Shown here piece by piece: positions 34,096 through 42,276 of a DNA stretch of 49,225 bases (position 1 is its first letter; each line of letters begins with the position of its first letter). The stretch covers positions 140,113 through 189,337 of the forward strand of contig NZ_GG770553.1 of NCBI RefSeq assembly GCF_000164135.1, read 5' to 3'. The notes below the pieces were generated by a model. That model was given only the letters and a program-made list of their open reading frames with translations, was not told the origin of the DNA and did not search any database. A program made the position numbers and the translations under genes. This stretch comes from Mycobacterium parascrofulaceum ATCC BAA-614. Lineage in GTDB: Bacteria; Actinomycetota; Actinomycetes; Mycobacteriales; Mycobacteriaceae.

Positions 34096-36083
34096 CGCGT
34101 GATCGCCCCGGGCGGCGTCAGCATCAGAGACTCCACGGGCGGGTCGAGCAGCGCCAGAATTCGCAGGCGCTTGGCGGGCAGGTTCGCGAACAACCGGATC
34201 CAGCCGCGCAGGCCGCGAACGTCGCCCACCCACACCTCGTTCCGCGACCCGTCCCGTTCCAGGCTTGACCACTGAAACTCCTTGGACTGCAGCGAAGTAG
34301 GCCTGCCACGCGCGTCGGTCTGATACATGTCGATTGCATCGCCGTCGTGCACGGTCAAGGGTATTCGCTCCGGATTGTTCACCAGGACGAACGGCGGCGA
34401 GCCGGTGGCTTCGGACTCCGCGCGGATGGTCACCGCGGCGTTCAACGGAAACCCGAACTCGTCGCGTCCGATCCGCACGTCATACCAGAGCCGCAGCAGG
34501 CCGCCGTATTCGATGGACGCCGGCGCACCGAGGACGCGGCGCCCGCCGGTGAATGCCACCGGCACCAGGTGCAGCGAGCAACCGACGTTGGGCAGATCAC
34601 CGGCGAACCGCATGCCCCCGTATTTTTCGTAGTCCGCCAGGGCGATTTCGTAGCAGCGGCCGGTCAGTCCCTGGCGCGGATCGTGATGCTTGGGCGCGAT
34701 GTACACCATGACCGACGCCGCACCCTGCGGCCAGTCGAAGGTGAGCACCTGCTTGTTGCAGTATTCCATCAGGGCAATGTCGCGGATCAGGCCTGTCCGC
34801 ACGGCGGATACGGACTTGCCCACGCAGGCGCGGCCGTCCAGCACGGTGACCGGCGTGAAGTATGCGCGGTTCCACCCGTGCGGCCACGGCACCCCGGCCA
34901 ACACCGACCGGCGCACACCTTGGTCGTCGACCCGCTCCGAGACCGGGTGGCGAAGCAGCGAATCACGGTTCAGCCCAACTTGGTCCAGGACAGAGCCGTC
35001 CAGCTCGATGCCGTGCGCGTCGGCGCTGGGCGGGTCGGGCGTTCGGAACACCAGCACGTGGCCGAACCTGGGGGGTGTCCAGGCCAGGTCGATGACGGTG
35101 CCGTCGGTGCCCTCGGGCTCAGCGGGCAGCGTCAGGGTCAGGTCGGTGACAGGCTCGCGGACCGCCGACATCTGTATCGCGGATTCGATCGCCTCCGACA
35201 GCCTGACGACACCGTCGACCTCCACTTCGCACCGCACGCGGTAGACGTACCGGCAACCACGCTCCGCGTCGTCGTCGACAAAGCCGGTGAGGTTTGGTTG
35301 GTCGGCCGCGATGCGGAATGCGGGGCCGTCATGTTCGGCGAGCTCCGCGGGAACACGGTAGACGCGGATGGCGTCGACGCCGGGCAAAGCCGACCATCGA
35401 CCTATCACGCGTCCGAAGTCCTCACGGACCTCGACATCCATCGGCGTGCCGATGATGACCCCCGCGGCGTGCAGAACGGGTTGTGCGGCAAGGGCTTCGT
35501 CAACCGATGCCCCGGTGTTTGCCCACACCTGGAAGTGACGAACGGCGCTGGTGATCGGACGATCATCGGTCGCGGCCGTGGCCGTCGTCGTCTGCACGAG
35601 GTGTCCGCTGTCGGGCGAATACCCGCGTGCGCCTTCGGTGCTCACCAAGCGGTAGACGACGTGGTCGGCCGCGCCGTCTTCCGTCCCGGGCAGCGGCGAC
35701 CACGACACCTCCAATGCCGTGGTCGGCGAATCGCCGTCGGAAGTGCGCCGCAACGAGAGCTGATGCACCTCGTGCTCGTCCGTCTCGTAGGAGTAACGAG
35801 CGAACCGCGCCGGCGCCGCATCGCCGGGGTCACCGGCGCTTTCGTCGGTATCCCCGTCAGCCGCCTGCAGCACCCGCGCCATTTCTTCGGCATGTGCGGC
35901 CACCGAACCGGGCAGCATCGCGCGAATCTCGTCGATGTCGGTGACACCGGACCTCAGCACCAACCGGACATGCGCCTCTTTGAAGGAGGACCCAGGCACC
36001 GCCCCCGCGTCGATCAATTCGCTGCGCCACCGCATCAATGCGGCCAGGCGGGCATCGCCATCGACGTGTTGCAGGTCTGTCAT
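34092..36083 (-). CDS. Large soluble protein with FnIII-like segments
   Basis: A 663-residue protein with no membrane segment. Residues 1-75 form a small helical domain (RLAALMRWRSELIDAGAVPGSS...HAEEMARVL) that could be a death-like or adaptor module. An acidic linker follows. After it come about four beta-rich segments of fibronectin type III/Ig type, for instance MDVEVREDFGRVIGRWSALPGVDAIRVYRVP and the VTDLTLTLPAEPEG...DLAWTPPRFGHVLVFR repeat. No catalytic motif was seen. ATG 36083 overlaps the stop of the two-TM protein by one base, and its own stop overlaps the GAP1-like gene (ATGA). Probably a scaffold in the same complex; this is inference. Confidence 0.65.
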   Translation of the reverse strand: MTDLQHVDGDARLAALMRWRSELIDAGAVPGSSFKEAHVRLVLRSGVTDIDEIRAMLPGSVAAHAEEMARVLQAADGDTDESAGDPGDAAPARFARYSYETDEHEVHQLSLRRTSDGDSPTTALEVSWSPLPGTEDGAADHVVYRLVSTEGARGYSPDSGHLVQTTTATAATDDRPITSAVRHFQVWANTGASVDEALAAQPVLHAAGVIIGTPMDVEVREDFGRVIGRWSALPGVDAIRVYRVPAELAEHDGPAFRIAADQPNLTGFVDDDAERGCRYVYRVRCEVEVDGVVRLSEAIESAIQMSAVREPVTDLTLTLPAEPEGTDGTVIDLAWTPPRFGHVLVFRTPDPPSADAHGIELDGSVLDQVGLNRDSLLRHPVSERVDDQGVRRSVLAGVPWPHGWNRAYFTPVTVLDGRACVGKSVSAVRTGLIRDIALMEYCNKQVLTFDWPQGAASVMVYIAPKHHDPRQGLTGRCYEIALADYEKYGGMRFAGDLPNVGCSLHLVPVAFTGGRRVLGAPASIEYGGLLRLWYDVRIGRDEFGFPLNAAVTIRAESEATGSPPFVLVNNPERIPLTVHDGDAIDMYQTDARGRPTSLQSKEFQWSSLERDGSRNEVWVGDVRGLRGWIRLFANLPAKRLRILALLDPPVESLMLTPPGAITR

Positions 36084-38716
36084 CAGAACACCAGTGATCC
36101 GGATTCGGGTGGCGGCTCCTCCTCACAGGAAGCGGCCGCCAACTCGGGAGAGAACATCGAGAAGTCATAGGTCGGCAGTCCGTCACCGGCCTGGGTGACC
36201 ACGGCTTGGTAGCTGAGCCCGTGCCGGTCGACGACGGTGTCATCGACGGCGACCATCGACCGCCCGGCGGTGGCCGCGGCATCGGTGAACAGCCGGGCAT
36301 CGAACGGCGCCGGCGCCGAACGTTTTTCCAGTACCCCGCTGAACCGGGCCAACGGAATCCGCTCGCCGGTCGCGGGCACGACGACCCCGTCCGTCAGCGT
36401 GTCGGCGACCCCGCTCGCGGGGTCGTCGAAGATGCCCTGGACCTGCTTCCACAGGGCGTCGGCGCCCGGGGGGCGCACCGCCCCGGACGCGACTTCGGCC
36501 GACCATTCATCCAGCACCGAGCCCGAACCGGCGCCGGGCATCCGGAAGAGGGTGGCCGCATCGTCACCGGACTGACGGCCCATGGAATCGAGCATCTGCT
36601 CCCACGGACGCGACAGCCATCCCACCGAATAGAGGCGCTGCTGCAGGGAATTCGCGGCCGACTCCGCGGCCCCGTCGGCCGTCGCCGCGACACCGATCTG
36701 GACGGAGCGCGGTAGTCCGTCGACGACCTGCGCATCCGTCGGCCGCGCCGGCGCTATCGGGCCGAAGGGAGCCCGCAACACCTCGCCGAGCACGCGGTTC
36801 CAGGCCATCAGTTGGCCGTACGCCGAGGACAGCCGGCTCACATCCTGCAGTGCCGCGCGCAGATTGAAGTGCATCGCCTCCAAGTCGGTCATCTGATTCT
36901 GGCGCCGATTCAGCTCGGCGAACAGATGGCGCTGACCGAGGACGAACAGCAGCAACGCCGCAAGCACATAGACACCGACGAGGACGGCGCCCACCACCAG
37001 CGAGAAGTCCCACCCGACCCAGCCGAAGCCGGCGACGACCAACAGAGCGATCAGGGCGAAGAACACCGCCCAGCCGGCGGTGCGGGTGATCGTCGCGATC
37101 ACCCGTTCACGCCGACGCAGCCTTTGCTCCACCCCGTCATCCTCGGCGGCCTGGCGGATGCGCTGGACCAGATCGGCGACCTCGCCTCGGGCGCGTCCCA
37201 GGAATTCGGTCAGTATTGACGCGCACTGTGTCGCATAGCTTTTCGCGTGGGCTTCCTCCCACTCGGTCAACCGAGCGAAGGCATGGCGCGCCTCCAGGCC
37301 GGCCGCCGCGTCACCGAAGGTGCGTTCCAGCCGGTTCTTGACGTCCGCGGCCCCCAAGATGTCACCGCCCTGGACACCCCGCGCGCCGATGACCGCCGCC
37401 AGTGACGGATGGATCGCCGCGAACGCGTCGGCCGCGCTGGGCACCACATCCCCGCTGTCGTGCACCACGCCGATTCCTATGCCGACCCTGACCGGTTCGA
37501 TGCCCGCCGAGCGGCGGCCACCATCGGCCAGCGTGAGCGCCCCGTTGACGTAATCCACCCACAGCGGGGTGAGGTCGGTCTGCACCATGTGCCTGGCCTC
37601 GGAATGTTCGCCCAGCAGCGTGCTCAGCTGCTCGGCACCCCGCTCGATGTCCTGCCAACTCGTCACCGCACCGCCGGCCACCACCGCGTACGCCGAATCC
37701 GACCGACCGAACACCGCGTGCTGCACCGTGGTCGCCAGCACGGATGAAACCGAGCTCAGCATGCCCCCGAGCCACACCGACGGCGCATTGCGCAACGCGG
37801 CCCACAGGAAGGAGAAGAAGATCTTGCAGGCGGCCCAGGGCGAAATGGCTTGCTGTTCATGGCCGCCGATTTCGATGCGACCGCCGCGCAGCACGTCGCG
37901 ATGTTTCCGCCACACCGAGCGCGCCACGGTCTGGTTCGCCAAGGCGACATCTTGGACGTACACCACCGGTCCTTGCGCGCTACGGGGCAGCGGAAGCCGG
38001 CCCGCGGCGTCGAACAACTGCCGCCGGAGCTGGTCCTCGACGCCGGTCGCATCGAGCTGGCGGTAGAAAGCGCGGACGGCGCGCAGGGTCTGACCGGGGA
38101 GGATCGCGATGTCGTCGAAGGGCACCCGCTTGATACCGGTCCACAGTCCGGCGACCGAGGCAACCACCGGGGCCACATGCCGCGCAACGTCGACGGGGTC
38201 CGCCAGCCGGTCCAGCGCCACGCTGCCCAGGCCGGGGCCGGCCGAATCTTCGGGCGCCACAAGCAGGTTGTGCCAGCCCTCGAGGACCAACTCGGGAGCA
38301 TACCGGCCGTTGCTGTGCCGCGCGGGGGCGCCGCGACAGAACAGCAACCGCAGCAACGTCACCGGGGCGCCCACCGCACAGCCGCGGACCATCTGTTCGA
38401 GCGTCTGTTCGGCCGCACAGGGCACCCGTTGGTCGGCCGGCGCGTCCGCGGGAACCAAGACGGCGAGCCGGAGGCGGTCAAAGCGCTCTGCCGTCAGAAA
38501 CTGTTGCAGCACTACCGCTGACGAACGCCCGTCCCGGACGAGGGTCGCGGGAACCGACGAGCCGTCGACGTTGGACGCGTAGACCCAGACGAACGGGGCA
38601 ACCAGCCCGACGGCGGCGTAGTCGGCAAGCAGGGCGACGACTTCATCAGCGTCACCACGCGCGGCGAGCAGCACGGTCAGCGCAGACTGGCCTGGGGCAC
38701 GGTCGGCGGGGGTCAC
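36083..38716 (-). CDS. Large two-transmembrane protein of tubulin-like cluster
   Basis: An 877-residue protein when started at GTG 38716, which lies 2 nt after the tubulin-like stop. The first ~540 residues are soluble and include a hydrophobic, possibly amphipathic stretch (WAACKIFFSFLWAALRN, about 295-310) and a charged helical run just before the membrane (about 500-540, EVADLVQRIRQAAEDDGVEQRLRRRERV). Two adjacent transmembrane helices span about 547-566 and 571-595. A further ~280 residues follow, so both large parts probably face the cytoplasm. No family was recognised. It could anchor the tubulin-like polymer to the membrane; that is inference from position and topology. Confidence 0.65.
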   Translation of the reverse strand: MTPADRAPGQSALTVLLAARGDADEVVALLADYAAVGLVAPFVWVYASNVDGSSVPATLVRDGRSSAVVLQQFLTAERFDRLRLAVLVPADAPADQRVPCAAEQTLEQMVRGCAVGAPVTLLRLLFCRGAPARHSNGRYAPELVLEGWHNLLVAPEDSAGPGLGSVALDRLADPVDVARHVAPVVASVAGLWTGIKRVPFDDIAILPGQTLRAVRAFYRQLDATGVEDQLRRQLFDAAGRLPLPRSAQGPVVYVQDVALANQTVARSVWRKHRDVLRGGRIEIGGHEQQAISPWAACKIFFSFLWAALRNAPSVWLGGMLSSVSSVLATTVQHAVFGRSDSAYAVVAGGAVTSWQDIERGAEQLSTLLGEHSEARHMVQTDLTPLWVDYVNGALTLADGGRRSAGIEPVRVGIGIGVVHDSGDVVPSAADAFAAIHPSLAAVIGARGVQGGDILGAADVKNRLERTFGDAAAGLEARHAFARLTEWEEAHAKSYATQCASILTEFLGRARGEVADLVQRIRQAAEDDGVEQRLRRRERVIATITRTAGWAVFFALIALLVVAGFGWVGWDFSLVVGAVLVGVYVLAALLLFVLGQRHLFAELNRRQNQMTDLEAMHFNLRAALQDVSRLSSAYGQLMAWNRVLGEVLRAPFGPIAPARPTDAQVVDGLPRSVQIGVAATADGAAESAANSLQQRLYSVGWLSRPWEQMLDSMGRQSGDDAATLFRMPGAGSGSVLDEWSAEVASGAVRPPGADALWKQVQGIFDDPASGVADTLTDGVVVPATGERIPLARFSGVLEKRSAPAPFDARLFTDAAATAGRSMVAVDDTVVDRHGLSYQAVVTQAGDGLPTYDFSMFSPELAAASCEEEPPPESGSLVF

Positions 38717-38718
38717 GG

Positions 38719-41700
38719 TCAGAACGTCCCGCCTTGCGGAATCACCGCGTCTTCCGCTCCGACCGGGGCGCCATCGTTGGCGACGTGGTGCGCGACAGGT
38801 TGCTTTTCCAGTTCGTCCTGGGCTTCCCGCACCAACCGGGCGAGGATGCCCGTGGCCCAATACACATCGGGTGCCACGTCACGGAAAATCGGGGTCCTGC
38901 CCGCCTTGCCCCGACTTCCGATCTGCGTATAGCTGCCGGTCGCGGCCGCCCCGTCGTTGCCTGCGGGCAGGTACTCGGCGGCCACGCCACGGATGGTGGA
39001 CAGCCACTCCACGGCGGCATCGGCTCGCGCGGCGGGCGTTTCGGCGGCCGCCACCTCCGGGATGCGGGAAACCAGTTGGTGGGCTTCGCTTCCGCCGCGC
39101 AGGAATTCCACTAGCCGCCCGGCCGCCGCCAGTTCCACGATGCCGCTCGCCGGATCTTGTGAGTGCGAATCGAAAAGCCGGCGCAGGACCTGGTATGGGC
39201 GCAGTGACCGCATGACCGGGGGCTCGTGCGATTGCGCGATCGCCAGCAAAATGCCTTCCAGGACCGCGGGGAGCCAGTCATACGATGCGGTGAATTGGGC
39301 GGGCGGGGTAAGCAACGGGTTTGGGAAGGCCAGCCACTGCAGATGCTCTTCGTCGAAGATCCGGACGGGCTCGGTAAACGGCGACGACGGGATCTGTATC
39401 TGGCCGGTCAGTTGACCCAGGAACCAGCCCGCGGTCATCGACCGGCGTTCCGCGTCCGCCATCGGCAAGGAGGCCTGCAGTGGGCGGCTGCGCCGGTACC
39501 GCCAGAACGCGGCCCTGCCCGGGCCGGCCGTCGCCGACCACTGTTGGGCCGCCGGGGTGAGTACCGAATCGAAGGCAAGCGGCGAGTAATTCGGATAGGA
39601 CCCGAAGATGTCGATACGGGTCACGCTGTCCTCGTCGCTGAGCGACCGGGCGAAATTGTCCTTCGTCGCCTGGTCGATTCTGGGATTCTGGCGCAGCGCG
39701 TCGCTGAGCGCCTCCGCGACCGACTGCCCCAGGAAGGGGATTTCGGAGAATTTGTAGCGGTACTCGAGCTGCTGTCCGGGGTGCACCGCCTGCAGTGACT
39801 GATCGTTGATGCTGGCAAGTGGCCGCGCCAGCGCGAGCGCTTCGTTGAACTTGGCGACGATGTCGCGGCGCCGGGTGGCGAGCTCGGACTCGGGCACACC
39901 CGCGCCCTGGACGAAATCGCGCAGCGACACTTTGCAGAACTCCGCAAAGGCTTCTCCGGGGCGTCCCACGTATAGTCGCGCCCGCCTGAGCAATTCCGTT
40001 GGGTGCGTGTGGATATCGTACTGAGCCAACGACGGGACCAGTGAAGCGCCCGTGTCGGGGTCGGCGCCGAAGGCCCGTGTCACCCAATTCGAGGTGCGGT
40101 CCAGCAGCCCGCCCGGCGCCGGTACCCCGCCGGTGGTTCTCCACTCTCCGGCGATCACCCGGGCCGTGCTCTCCACGACGGCGTCGGAAAACGGTGGCGA
40201 TGCGTGCCCGGTAACCAGCGCCTTGGGCAAGTCGACTTCGTAGCGCTCCTTGAAGGCGGTGGAATTGATCAACAGCACCTCGTTGTTCGCTTCGGCGAAG
40301 CGGCCCGGCACCAGCTCGTCGGCATCCGAGGGCCAGGCGGTGTACTGGTCGGTGACCAGCCGCGCCAGCCCGACGTCGGACGGCGCCTCGGATTGCGCGT
40401 TCTCGAGGATCACCTGCGCCTCACTCAGCGCGGCGCTCAACGGCCCCAGGAGTTCGCCGCCTATGACTTTGAGGACGTCGGCGACCTTGGTGGAGGCGCT
40501 GGCGTACAGGGCGCGGCGGATGTTGCCCTGGAACCCGTCGAGCGCGGTGCGCAGCACCTGGTCGGCATTCGACATGACGCCGCGCAGGGAGTTCACCGCG
40601 GATTCGACGTTGGATGCCAACGCCACAACGTCTTTAGGCCCCATCGAGCCCAGATCCTCGACGGCCGTGGTCAGTTCCTCGTCGATGTAACGACGCAGGC
40701 GCTCGACGACACCGCGGGTGTAGGGCAGGCCGAAGTCGGCGACGCACCGTGTGACCAGGGTGTCGATGCGGTGCAGGAATTCGCGGTGCCACGCGAATGC
40801 CATCGCGTATGCGGCGTCGTTCACCGCTTTGGTCAGCGGCGCCCGCCGGTTGGCCACCGCCTGGCGGAAGATCGGCACCCATTGCTCGGCCATCACGCCT
40901 TCCGGGCTGGGCAGGAATCCGCGGAGCTGACGGTCGATGAGAGTGGCGGTGGTGGAGCTGCCGGCACGGGCCGGAAAAGCCACGGTCGTAATCCAGTTGC
41001 CCAGCAGCCGCACGCGGCTGGTCTCTTCACCAGAGGTGGCGGGGAGGCCGAGGCTGTCACAAGTCGCCGGCCACTGGCTGTCCAACAGCGATTCGAGTTG
41101 CTCACCGCCCGACGCCGGATTTCCGCGCTGCAAATGACCGAACAGCAGCTTGTCCACGCAGCTGCGCGCGAGCCGTTGTGCCGCGTACTCGGCGTAGCGG
41201 TCCCGGCCCATCGACAGGCTGCCGAAACCATAGGTGCCCCAGGGCAATGGGTCCCACACCTCGTTGCCCCAGCCGAGCAGATCCCGGTCTCCGGATGGGG
41301 AAGCGGTGTTTCCCAGGTCGTACGAAACGAACTGTTCGCTGGCCGTCCCGCTCATCATCAGTCCGGCCAGCCCACGGCCCAGCCCGCGATAGACGGCGTT
41401 TTGGGAGCCGTCACCGAAAAGCGTTCGGTCGGCACCGACGTAGCGGCCGACCGGGAAGACACGCGCGAACGGAATCGCCTCGCCCTCGCCGTGCTGCTGG
41501 CCGAGCGCGCGCAGAATGCGTACGTCATGGTCCCGGGCGGCTCCCGATTGGCTCGCCACAATTTCGCCGAGCAGCGCCAACGCGTTGGCGCGCACGCCGA
41601 TTCGTGCGCTTTCCGGCAGCGAGTCGAAGATGTCGGGAGTTACCATGAACACCCCCATCAGCTTGGGGTCCAGGCCCGCGACCAGAGTCAGGAGCCGGCA

Positions 41701-42276
41701 CACGTCGAGCGCCATCGAGGCGCCCGCGCCACCGGCCATCGACGACACCACCAACACCAGCGGGGGCTCGTTGGGGTCGAATGCACCCATGCCGGGAACG
41801 TCGAGCTGCGCCATCTGGGACATCGCCTCCACGCGGAACAATTGGTCCCACGCGTTCTGCAGCCGTTGCCGTATCTCGCCGGCCTTGCTCAAGGTGATCA
41901 TCCTGCCGATGGCGCGGTACTGGCCGGCGCCGGCGGAGATCGGGTTCGTCACCGCATCGGGCTGACGCGGCGCCCACGTCGCGATGGTGTCGAGCGCCGA
42001 CTCGGCGGTCAGCCGGTGCGACAAGGCGCTGTCCAGGATCGCGTAACTGCTGCCCTGCGGCCCGGCCCCGATGTACGTTCCGCCTTGGCCGGCGACGTTG
42101 GCCAGGCCGTCGGGTCCCGCTTCAGCGCCGCTGGGAACGTCGATGTGGACGAATTGCCAGCCGATCGGCAGTGATTGGACCCCTGCCGCAAGGAGTTCGG
42201 AGCGCAGCTGGTCCATCATGTAGGCCAGCGTGGCTCCGCCGGACCCGCCGCAACCGACCACCAAAAACCGACGCAT
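38719..42276 (-). CDS. Tubulin-like (FtsZ-superfamily, Tubulin_2 type) protein
   Basis: A 1185-residue protein whose N-terminus has tubulin/FtsZ nucleotide-binding features. The T1 loop is GCGGSGG (8-14) right after the first strand RRFLVVG, and the tubulin signature T4 loop is SMAGGAGAS (179-187) after strand LVLVVSS, corresponding to GGGTGSG. A TPDIF segment follows the next strand. The remaining ~900 residues are mostly helical extensions unlike FtsZ or alpha/beta-tubulin. This matches the Tubulin_2 family, described by comparative genomics (Makarova and Koonin) as part of a predicted membrane-remodelling system with a vWA protein and a GTPase, both present here. ATG 42276 overlaps the preceding stop (TGATG). 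GTP binding and polymerisation are predicted, not shown. Confidence 0.8.
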   Translation of the reverse strand: MRRFLVVGCGGSGGATLAYMMDQLRSELLAAGVQSLPIGWQFVHIDVPSGAEAGPDGLANVAGQGGTYIGAGPQGSSYAILDSALSHRLTAESALDTIATWAPRQPDAVTNPISAGAGQYRAIGRMITLSKAGEIRQRLQNAWDQLFRVEAMSQMAQLDVPGMGAFDPNEPPLVLVVSSMAGGAGASMALDVCRLLTLVAGLDPKLMGVFMVTPDIFDSLPESARIGVRANALALLGEIVASQSGAARDHDVRILRALGQQHGEGEAIPFARVFPVGRYVGADRTLFGDGSQNAVYRGLGRGLAGLMMSGTASEQFVSYDLGNTASPSGDRDLLGWGNEVWDPLPWGTYGFGSLSMGRDRYAEYAAQRLARSCVDKLLFGHLQRGNPASGGEQLESLLDSQWPATCDSLGLPATSGEETSRVRLLGNWITTVAFPARAGSSTTATLIDRQLRGFLPSPEGVMAEQWVPIFRQAVANRRAPLTKAVNDAAYAMAFAWHREFLHRIDTLVTRCVADFGLPYTRGVVERLRRYIDEELTTAVEDLGSMGPKDVVALASNVESAVNSLRGVMSNADQVLRTALDGFQGNIRRALYASASTKVADVLKVIGGELLGPLSAALSEAQVILENAQSEAPSDVGLARLVTDQYTAWPSDADELVPGRFAEANNEVLLINSTAFKERYEVDLPKALVTGHASPPFSDAVVESTARVIAGEWRTTGGVPAPGGLLDRTSNWVTRAFGADPDTGASLVPSLAQYDIHTHPTELLRRARLYVGRPGEAFAEFCKVSLRDFVQGAGVPESELATRRRDIVAKFNEALALARPLASINDQSLQAVHPGQQLEYRYKFSEIPFLGQSVAEALSDALRQNPRIDQATKDNFARSLSDEDSVTRIDIFGSYPNYSPLAFDSVLTPAAQQWSATAGPGRAAFWRYRRSRPLQASLPMADAERRSMTAGWFLGQLTGQIQIPSSPFTEPVRIFDEEHLQWLAFPNPLLTPPAQFTASYDWLPAVLEGILLAIAQSHEPPVMRSLRPYQVLRRLFDSHSQDPASGIVELAAAGRLVEFLRGGSEAHQLVSRIPEVAAAETPAARADAAVEWLSTIRGVAAEYLPAGNDGAAATGSYTQIGSRGKAGRTPIFRDVAPDVYWATGILARLVREAQDELEKQPVAHHVANDGAPVGAEDAVIPQGGTF

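Noticed and set aside
34347..36170. 607-codon plus-strand open frame over the FnIII-like gene
   Set aside because: Antisense shadow; the minus-strand gene is locked into the operon by one- and four-base overlaps with its neighbours.
40204..42174. 656-codon plus-strand open frame within the tubulin-like gene
   Set aside because: Antisense shadow of a protein with clear tubulin-like nucleotide loops; the translation has no recognisable motif.
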